DNA of 30,197 nt from DATJUC01 sp035502675 (GTDB taxonomy: Bacteria; Vulcanimicrobiota; Vulcanimicrobiia; Vulcanimicrobiales; Vulcanimicrobiaceae): NCBI GenBank assembly GCA_035502675.1, contig DATJUC010000128.1, forward strand, positions 1-30,197, in the 5' to 3' direction. The position numbers and the translations under genes were made by a program. Under the pieces are notes generated by a model. It made no database searches. It was not told where the DNA came from and worked only from the letters and a program-made list of their open reading frames with translations. Below, in pieces: positions 15,860-21,543 of this stretch; positions within the stretch are counted from its first letter, which is position 1, and the number at the start of each line of letters is the position of its first letter.

Positions 15860-16242
15860 CGCGGTGCCTTTCGTTTTCGGAAAAGCGCTTTCTGCACGCG
15901 CGCCAGGTCGGCGTCGCTGAGTTGGGTGTCGTCGAGCAGGGTTACGGCGAGCTGGCCGGGCGAGTTTCCGAAAAAGCGGCGCAGCAGTTGCCGGATCGCC
16001 GAATCGGCCGCCTGCGAACGCTCGACCAGCGGCCGGTAGACGAACGCGCGCCCGTCCTCGGAGTGCGCGACGTAGCCTTTCTGCTCGAGCGTCCGCAAGG
16101 TCGTCAGCACCGTGTTGTATGCCAGCGGCGGCGACCCCACGCCGGCGGTCACCTCGGCGACCGTCGCGCGCCCCGCCTTCCAAAGGACCTCCATAAGGCG
16201 AAGCTCGTGGTCGGTGAGGATCGGCGAGCGTTTACGCGACAC
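15856..16242 (-). CDS. BlaI/MecI/CopY-family transcriptional repressor
   Basis: A 128-residue winged-helix repressor. The family pattern is clear: LTDHELRLMEVLWKAGRATV, then YNTVLTTLRTLEQKGYVAH and GRAFVYRPLVER, with a helical dimerisation tail. The GTG at 16242 is the first start. It is cotranscribed with the M56 peptidase that would inactivate it. Family members bind dyads at their own promoter; a TAGGA-N5-TCCTA dyad lies on the -10 box here. Confidence 0.93.
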   Translation of the reverse strand: MSRKRSPILTDHELRLMEVLWKAGRATVAEVTAGVGSPPLAYNTVLTTLRTLEQKGYVAHSEDGRAFVYRPLVERSQAADSAIRQLLRRFFGNSPGQLAVTLLDDTQLSDADLARVQKALFRKRKAPR

Positions 16243-16269
16243 GTGCGAACCCGGCTAAAACTAGATTCA

Positions 16270-16307
16270 TAGGAGTCAATCCTAAGCCCGCTTCGCGGGC
16301 CTGTCAA
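16270..16307 (-). promoter_or_regulatory. BlaI-operon promoter with operator dyad and spacer hairpin
   Basis: On the minus strand TTGACA (16307-16302), 17 nt, TAGGAT (16284-16279). The dyad TAGGA-N5-TCCTA (16270-16284) covers the -10 box and is the likely BlaI operator. The 17-nt spacer contains a perfect palindrome, GCCCGC (16286-16291) and GCGGGC (16295-16300) with a 3-nt loop. The -35 box overlaps the stop codon of the ECF41 gene upstream. In RNA from that gene the palindrome would form a strong hairpin and might act as a terminator, though without a T-run. Confidence 0.72.
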
Positions 16308-17209
16308 CTCCAGCCGGAAGGCTGCGCCGCATAGCGTTCCGCGACCCGCACCAGTTTTTCCGGATTTCGCATGACGTACATTGCCGCGATTCGCCCGTCG
16401 CGCAGCTCCAGAGCGAGCGTCTGCATCACGCCGCGCTCGTCGAAGAACACGAAGCCGGGAAGGCCGTTGATCTTCGCGAGCTCGACGCGTTTGACCGAGG
16501 CGCCGCCTTTGCGCTGGAGCCCCAGCAGCATGCGGCCGACGCGGTCTCTTCCCGCAACCGGCACCGTGGCCGCGGAGACTTTGCCGCCGCCGTCCGAGGT
16601 GACGACGACGTCCTCGGTCAGCAGCTCGGCCAGCGCTGCGGGATCTTCCTTTTGCAGCGCCGCCGCGAAGGCGTCGCGCAGCCGGATTGCGTCTTCGTGC
16701 GAGACCCGGGCACGCGGTCGCGTTTCGCGGAGATGATCGCGCGCGCGCGACGCGAGACGCCGCACGCTCGGCTCGCTGCGACCGAGCATCGACGCCACCT
16801 CTTCGAACGGAACGTCGAGGCCGTCGTGCAGCAGAAACGCGGCGCGTTCGAGCGGCGACAGCCGCTCGAGCGCCAGCAGCAGCGCGAACGACACGTCGTC
16901 GGCGAGGGCCGCGGCGGCTTCGGGGTTCTCGTTCGGATCGGAGACGACGGGTTCGGGAAGCCACGGTCCCACGTACGCTTCGCGCCGAACCCTCGCCGAA
17001 CGAAGCCGATCCAGGCATAGCCGCGTCGTCACCGACCGCAAGAACGCGCGGTCGTTCTCGACCTCGGTGCGCTGGAGCGCGTCGCTCCAGCGCAGATAGG
17101 TGTCCTGCACCGCGTCTTCGGCTTCACCGCAGTCGCCGAGCATGCGATACGCGTGCCGCGTGAGCTCGGGCCGCAGGGCTTCAAACGTGTCGAGCCGCGT
17201 GCGGTTCAC
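16304..17209 (-). CDS. ECF41-group RNA polymerase sigma factor (SigJ-like)
   Basis: A 301-residue sigma factor. Region 2 is at about 15-75 (RMLGDCGEAEDAVQDTYLRW), region 4 at about 113-162 (LSPLERAAFLLHDGLDVPFE). The C-terminal SnoaL-like extension follows. All three ECF41 hallmark motifs are present: WLPEP (83-87), DGGGK (206-210; usually DGGGR) and NPEKL (282-286; usually NPDKL). In studied ECF41 proteins the extension acts as a built-in regulator in place of an anti-sigma factor. The GTG at 17209 overlaps the stop of the upstream gene (GTGA), while the longer open frame is a shadow of that gene. Confidence 0.95.
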   Translation of the reverse strand: MNRTRLDTFEALRPELTRHAYRMLGDCGEAEDAVQDTYLRWSDALQRTEVENDRAFLRSVTTRLCLDRLRSARVRREAYVGPWLPEPVVSDPNENPEAAAALADDVSFALLLALERLSPLERAAFLLHDGLDVPFEEVASMLGRSEPSVRRLASRARDHLRETRPRARVSHEDAIRLRDAFAAALQKEDPAALAELLTEDVVVTSDGGGKVSAATVPVAGRDRVGRMLLGLQRKGGASVKRVELAKINGLPGFVFFDERGVMQTLALELRDGRIAAMYVMRNPEKLVRVAERYAAQPSGWS

Positions 17210-17757
17210 GCGTGTACGGTCGCGCGGGCGGGCACGTCTTCGCCGCCGACCCGAACGCGGACGCACGCGTGACCGTGTCCGATCGCGTACTTGAACGTCG
17301 GGTACGCCTGCGCGACGACCATCCCGTAGGCCAGCGAAACGAGCGCGCGGCGTCCCCAGCGGCGAAGAATTTCGGCACGCACGCCGTCGCCGCTGCCGTC
17401 GCGGGCGACCGTGGCGCGAGCCAGCTCGGCGCCGAGGCGAGCGTCCTCGGGCAGCGCTTCGAAATCGCCTGCCAGCACGGCGCGGATCGTCGACGGACGA
17501 ACTCCGGCACGTTCGGCCATCGCGACCCCGAGTTGCAGGCACGGGCCGCAGCCGGCCGCCTGCGATGCGACGATTCCGGCAGCGTGATACGCCTCCGAAG
17601 GGACGTCTCGACGATACGACCCCAGCTTTTGCAGCGAGAAGAGCGGCATGACCGCACCCGCGCCCGCTTCGTCGACGATCTCGCGCATGTAGCTGGTGTC
17701 GTAGTTCCACTCGCGCTCGAAGGCGCCCAGCCTGTTTTTCACGATCCGGTTCAGCAC
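17206..17757 (-). CDS. Carboxymuconolactone decarboxylase/AhpD-like protein, ECF41 partner
   Basis: A 183-residue all-helical protein of the AhpD-like fold. Its CGPC pair (Cys70, Cys73) sits in AAGCGPCLQLGVAMAERAGV, the position of the redox-active CxxC in this family. The usual His four residues after the second Cys is absent (Gly here), so peroxidase chemistry is uncertain. The GTG at 17757 is chosen because GGAGGA lies 6 nt upstream. ECF41 sigma factors are typically linked to carboxymuconolactone decarboxylase, oxidoreductase or epimerase genes, and this matches. Confidence 0.85.
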   Translation of the reverse strand: MLNRIVKNRLGAFEREWNYDTSYMREIVDEAGAGAVMPLFSLQKLGSYRRDVPSEAYHAAGIVASQAAGCGPCLQLGVAMAERAGVRPSTIRAVLAGDFEALPEDARLGAELARATVARDGSGDGVRAEILRRWGRRALVSLAYGMVVAQAYPTFKYAIGHGHACVRVRVGGEDVPARATVHA

Positions 17758-17777
17758 GTTACTTCCTCCGCTCATTC

Positions 17778-17804
17778 GACGGAAGGCGGGCCCCAAACGT
17801 GACG
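17778..17804 (-). promoter_or_regulatory. Predicted autoregulated ECF41 promoter
   Basis: On the minus strand CGTCACG (17804-17798), exactly 16 nt, CGTC (17781-17778). The reported ECF41 consensus is TGTCACA, 16 nt, CGTC. Five of seven -35 bases (GTCAC core), all of the -10 and the spacing agree. It lies 21 bp before the start of the gene pair that encodes the ECF41 factor. The -35 also forms the core of a perfect palindrome, CAAACG-TGA-CGTTTG (17794-17808), which could serve a second regulator or the divergent phospholipase gene. Confidence 0.72.
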
Positions 17805-17846
17805 TTTGCCGAGGAACGGCGCTCGGCCGCCGTAAAGCAAGCGAGT

Positions 17847-19043
17847 ATGATCCTTCGGCGCGACTTCATCGGCGCTCTCGCCGCAGCCGGGCTGCTTCCT
17901 GCGGCAACCGGCATCGCGGGAACGGCCTCCGGTTCGCGGGCTCCCGAGCCGCTCGAGCGGACCTTGGTTCTGAGCGGAGGCGGCGCACGCGGTGCGTACG
18001 AGGCCGGCGTCGTATGCGCGCTCGCGGCAGCCGCCGGCGTGCCGGACGGTCAGCCGCTTCCGCGCTACGCAGCCGTCTGCGGCACCTCGATCGGCGCGCT
18101 CAACGGCTGGGCCATCGCGACCGGGCAGTACCGGAAGCTGCGCGAGCTGTGGTACGGCATCAGCGGCGAAAACATCCTGCGGCTCAAGCCGGAATACGCC
18201 GCGCTCGAAGATCCCGAAAGCGGCGTTCTCAACCGCTTTGCCTCGGCGATCGGGTTGCTCGCATTGACGAAGAACGAGCCGGCGGTGCTGCAGTCGAAAC
18301 CGATCTTCGACTGGCTTGCACGGAACGTCGATCCCGAGATTCCGGTGCTCGTACCGCTGGCGTGGGCCGTCACGAACCTTACCACGCAGCGACCTGAATA
18401 CTTCTACCTGATGCCGCTGGCCAGTCCGCAAGTGATGCACGAACGGGTCGAAACGGCGATGATGTTGACGCTGGGTCCGCATACGGTGGTCCGGCGCGCC
18501 ACTCCCGAGCTCTTGCAGCGCGCGCTCTTCGCGTCGGCCGCAATTCCGTTAGCTTTCGATCCCGTTGCGCTTCCTTCGGTGGACGGCAGCATCAATCAAT
18601 ACGTCGACGGCGGCGTAGCCAGCAACTCGCCGGTGGCCATCGCACACGCCGTATCCAAGGCCGCCGACGTCGTACTGCTCGATCCGCCGTTCGAGTCGGA
18701 AGGTTCGCTCGACGACGCAATCGGCGTCGCGATGGGCGCCTTCGGAACGATGCAGCGCAAGATCCTGGAAGTGGAAATGCGAAACGTGTACTTTCAGTCG
18801 CGCGCCAAGCGCGCGTTCGAACGAATCGGACCCAACGCTTTGGGGGAAGATGCCGATTTGCTGCGCCGCTTTCTGGAGTCGGTCCCGGCCACGGATCTCG
18901 CGTACATTCGTCCGAAGGCGGTGCTCCCGCTCGGGGTCGGCTCGTTCGACGACGAAGTGGGAATCGGAAAAGCGTTTCGCATCGGCTGGGAAGATGCGGC
19001 CGGCGGATTTACTGCGTATACGTGGGAGACGTTCGAGCTGTAA
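17847..19043 (+). CDS. Patatin-like phospholipase, Tat-exported
   Basis: A 398-residue lipid acyl hydrolase with the patatin Ser-Asp dyad. The oxyanion motif SGGGARG is at 43-49, nucleophile Ser81 lies in GTSIG (79-83), and Asp254 in DGGVASNSP. The N-terminus from the ATG at 17847 has LRRDFIGALAAAG, a twin-arginine-like signal, so the enzyme is likely exported folded. An upstream GTG at 17799 would add 16 residues before it and overlap the palindrome. It is divergent from the ECF41 pair and followed after 1 bp by a polytopic membrane protein. Confidence 0.92.
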   Translation: MILRRDFIGALAAAGLLPAATGIAGTASGSRAPEPLERTLVLSGGGARGAYEAGVVCALAAAAGVPDGQPLPRYAAVCGTSIGALNGWAIATGQYRKLRELWYGISGENILRLKPEYAALEDPESGVLNRFASAIGLLALTKNEPAVLQSKPIFDWLARNVDPEIPVLVPLAWAVTNLTTQRPEYFYLMPLASPQVMHERVETAMMLTLGPHTVVRRATPELLQRALFASAAIPLAFDPVALPSVDGSINQYVDGGVASNSPVAIAHAVSKAADVVLLDPPFESEGSLDDAIGVAMGAFGTMQRKILEVEMRNVYFQSRAKRAFERIGPNALGEDADLLRRFLESVPATDLAYIRPKAVLPLGVGSFDDEVGIGKAFRIGWEDAAGGFTAYTWETFEL

Positions 19044-19044
19044 C

Positions 19045-20172
19045 GTGCGGGCCGTCGGGATCGTCCGCACGTTCGCGGCGGGATGCCAGGGCGCGTCGTG
19101 GCTCGTGCTGCTGTGGATCGCCGTGCACGACGGTGCCGGCGTGCTTTCGGCGGCTGGGTTGGCGTGGGTGCACCTGGTCGCGCTTGGATGGTTCACCGTG
19201 ACGGCGCTGGCCCTGCTGCCGGCGATCGTTCCGCACGTTACCGGCGTCGCATGGCGCTCGCTCCCGGTGACCGGTGCGTCGCTCGCCGGCATTGCCGCCG
19301 GTACGCTGGCGTTGGTCGTCGCGTTGCCGTTCGCGCCGCGTTTTTCCGCAGCCGCAGCCGCGTTGCTGGTCGCGGGCATTCTGCTTTACGCCGGCGTCGC
19401 GCTCGTAACCCTGCGCCAGGCGCGCGACGGATCGCGCGTCGAGCGCGCCGTAGCGCGAGCGTTCTCCATCGCGGTCGCGCTGCTCGCGCTGGTGGCGGCA
19501 ATCGGATTCGCGCTCGCCTTGGGATATTCGGGTTTGGTCGCGGCGCCGTGGCTCGCCGCTTTGGCATCCGCGCATGCGAATCTCGCATTTTTCGGCTGGC
19601 TCTCGCTGCTGGTGTACGGAGTGTCGGCGCGCACCGTGCGCGAGATGACCGGGGTACGCTCGCGTTTTCCGTTGATTCACATCGTCGTGGGGACCGCAAC
19701 CTTGGCCGGCGGGCTGCTGCTGGCAATCGGTTCCGGCATCGGCAACGCCGTCGTCGCGTGGATCGGCGGAATTGCCGTCGGCGTCGCAGCGGCGGCCTAT
19801 GCGTTCGACGTCGTCGACCTGCTGCGCCGCGCGGGCGACGGACGCGGCGTGCCGCGCGCGTTTGTCGGTGCCGCCATCGCGTGGCTCCTGGTAGCGGTCG
19901 CGCTCGGCGCGTTGGCACTCGCCGGGAAACCGGTCGCTTTAGCGTACGGCTTCGTTGTGCTGGCCGGATGGATCGGTCAAATGGTCAACGCACATATGCC
20001 GGCTGCGTCCGGCCGGAGCGCCGCGTTGGAATGGACGGCGTTCGCGCTCATGCAGATCGCGGTCGCCCTCGGGGCAACGGGTTTGCTGAGCGGCGTCGCG
20101 CCGGCGGTCGCCGCCGGAGCGGTTGCCGGTTGTGCGGGCTGGGTTGCGCTGGTGGGCGCGCCGGTCGCCTGA
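19045..20172 (+). CDS. Polytopic membrane protein with conserved histidines (haem-copper oxidase/NnrS-like fold possible)
   Basis: A 375-residue protein with about eleven membrane helices and very short loops. Histidines fall in or next to helices at WVHLVALGW, AIVPHVTG, SAHANLAFFGW, PLIHIVVG and NAHMPAA. The AHxxLAxFGW element recalls the subunit-I-like scaffold of cbb3 oxidases and NnrS-type proteins, but the full metal-ligand set is not established. The GTG at 19045 lies one base after the phospholipase stop (TAA-C-GTG), implying coupling. It ends 2 bp from the convergent cyclase gene. Confidence 0.72.
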   Translation: MRAVGIVRTFAAGCQGASWLVLLWIAVHDGAGVLSAAGLAWVHLVALGWFTVTALALLPAIVPHVTGVAWRSLPVTGASLAGIAAGTLALVVALPFAPRFSAAAAALLVAGILLYAGVALVTLRQARDGSRVERAVARAFSIAVALLALVAAIGFALALGYSGLVAAPWLAALASAHANLAFFGWLSLLVYGVSARTVREMTGVRSRFPLIHIVVGTATLAGGLLLAIGSGIGNAVVAWIGGIAVGVAAAAYAFDVVDLLRRAGDGRGVPRAFVGAAIAWLLVAVALGALALAGKPVALAYGFVVLAGWIGQMVNAHMPAASGRSAALEWTAFALMQIAVALGATGLLSGVAPAVAAGAVAGCAGWVALVGAPVA

Positions 20173-20174
20173 CT

Positions 20175-21479
20175 CTACGCCGAACGGACGCCGCCGGATC
20201 CGTTGACCCGGCGAATCACCTCGCGCTTGGCGGCGTACATGGCCGCGTCGGCGCGCTGCAGGAGCCCGCGGGCGTCGGTCGCGTCGCGCGGATACAACGC
20301 CAGCCCGAAGCTCGCGCTCATCGGAACGCTGAATCCGTTTTGCAGCTCGATCGGCGACGAGAGCGAGGCGCGCAGGCGATTGCCGAGCTGCTCGGCCGTC
20401 TCGAGCCCGATGATGCCGGTCTGTAAGACGACGAACTCGTCGCCGCCGACGCGCGCGACCACGTCGTGGGCGCGGCTGGCCGCGCTCAAACGCCGGGCGA
20501 CCTCGCGGAGCACGTCGTCGCCGGCTAAATGTCCGTAGGTGTCGTTGACCGGTTTGAAGTCGTTCAGATCGACGAAGTGGAGCGCGACTTGTTCCCCGCC
20601 GCGCCGCGCTCGCACGATCGCTTCCTCGAGATGTTCTTCGAAGAGCGCGCGATTCGCCAATCCGGTGAGAACGTCGCGAAACGCCTTGGCGTGCAGCTCG
20701 CTCTGGCGGCGCTCGCGTGCGACGATCGTCCCGATCAGCGTCGCGATCAAATCGATGAAATCGAGATCGGTCTGCTCGAACGGATGGCCGCGCACCGCCG
20801 TGTCGGAGAAGGTGAGCGTTCCGTACGAAGCGTCCTCGACGAAGACGGTCGCCCCGATGAAGCTCAGCCACGGCACGTCTCCGGCCTTCGTTTCGGTCGC
20901 CCACGGCTCGGCGGTCAGATCGTTCTCGGCAATCGCGCGGCGCGTTCCGTAAACGTGACGAACCAGCGCGCCCGCCAGCGGGACGGAATGTCCGATCGGA
21001 AAGCCGGTCGCTTCGCCGAACTGGTTGCGAATCGTCAGGCGGCCGCCTTCGACGCGCGACAGGAACCCGTAACGCATCTCCAGACCGAGCGCGCCCATCG
21101 CCAGAGCGTTGTCGATTTGGGTATTGAGATCGGCGACGTTCGAGGATGCGATCGTGTAGAGCGAGCGAATTCGAGCTTCCCCGACGGCAATTCGCCGCTG
21201 AATGTCGAGACGCCGCTGGTTGGCATCGTAGCCTCGGCGGACGCCCGGGACGACCACGCCGCGGTAGATCACGTAGCAGCCGGCGGCGATCGCGACCGAG
21301 CCTGCGATCAATGCGACGCGGTCGGCTTGGAGCGCGACGCCGGCAAACACGTCGCCGGCGACGAGATGGACCGCGACGATCAGCCCTTGAACGACCGCAA
21401 TGCAAGCGATCACCGCCAGCGTCGTAACGGCGAGGCGGCGGAGGGGTTCGATCGATTTTTCCGGGTCGAGGGGCTCCAA
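20175..21479 (-). CDS. Membrane diguanylate cyclase with GAF and GGDEF domains
   Basis: A 434-residue protein that should make cyclic di-GMP from two GTP. Two N-terminal membrane helices (about 17-40 and 52-75) are followed by a GAF-type sensor domain (about 105-265) and a GGDEF domain (about 270-430). The active-site GGDEF is intact at 345-349. An inhibitory I-site RAHD (336-339) lies exactly five residues before it, so product feedback is expected. The start is a TTG, as no ATG or GTG precedes the first helix. TATAAT ends 7 nt upstream, implying a leaderless mRNA. No EAL domain is present. Confidence 0.93.
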   Translation of the reverse strand: MEPLDPEKSIEPLRRLAVTTLAVIACIAVVQGLIVAVHLVAGDVFAGVALQADRVALIAGSVAIAAGCYVIYRGVVVPGVRRGYDANQRRLDIQRRIAVGEARIRSLYTIASSNVADLNTQIDNALAMGALGLEMRYGFLSRVEGGRLTIRNQFGEATGFPIGHSVPLAGALVRHVYGTRRAIAENDLTAEPWATETKAGDVPWLSFIGATVFVEDASYGTLTFSDTAVRGHPFEQTDLDFIDLIATLIGTIVARERRQSELHAKAFRDVLTGLANRALFEEHLEEAIVRARRGGEQVALHFVDLNDFKPVNDTYGHLAGDDVLREVARRLSAASRAHDVVARVGGDEFVVLQTGIIGLETAEQLGNRLRASLSSPIELQNGFSVPMSASFGLALYPRDATDARGLLQRADAAMYAAKREVIRRVNGSGGVRSA

Positions 21480-21486
21480 GGCCCCG

Positions 21487-21492
21487 ATTATA
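21487..21492 (-). promoter_or_regulatory. Consensus -10 box before the diguanylate cyclase
   Basis: A perfect TATAAT on the minus strand (21492-21487) ends 7 nt before the TTG start. No good -35 is visible 15-18 nt upstream. It gives the cyclase its own promoter although it follows the long operon in the same direction by 64 bp. Confidence 0.5.
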
Positions 21493-21543
21493 CTGTATAG
21501 TGCTCGTCAGGCCTAGGGAGCCTACGAGCGATGGCGAGCCGCT

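Noticed and set aside
14573..16242. Beta-lactam resistance operon (blaI-blaR1)
   Set aside because: No beta-lactamase gene and no penicillin-binding sensor domain; the M56 C-terminus is TonB-like.
17210..17710. Open frame extending the ECF41 sigma factor upstream
   Set aside because: Shadow of the carboxymuconolactone-decarboxylase-like gene; the GTG at 17209 overlaps its stop codon and starts the conserved sigma sequence.
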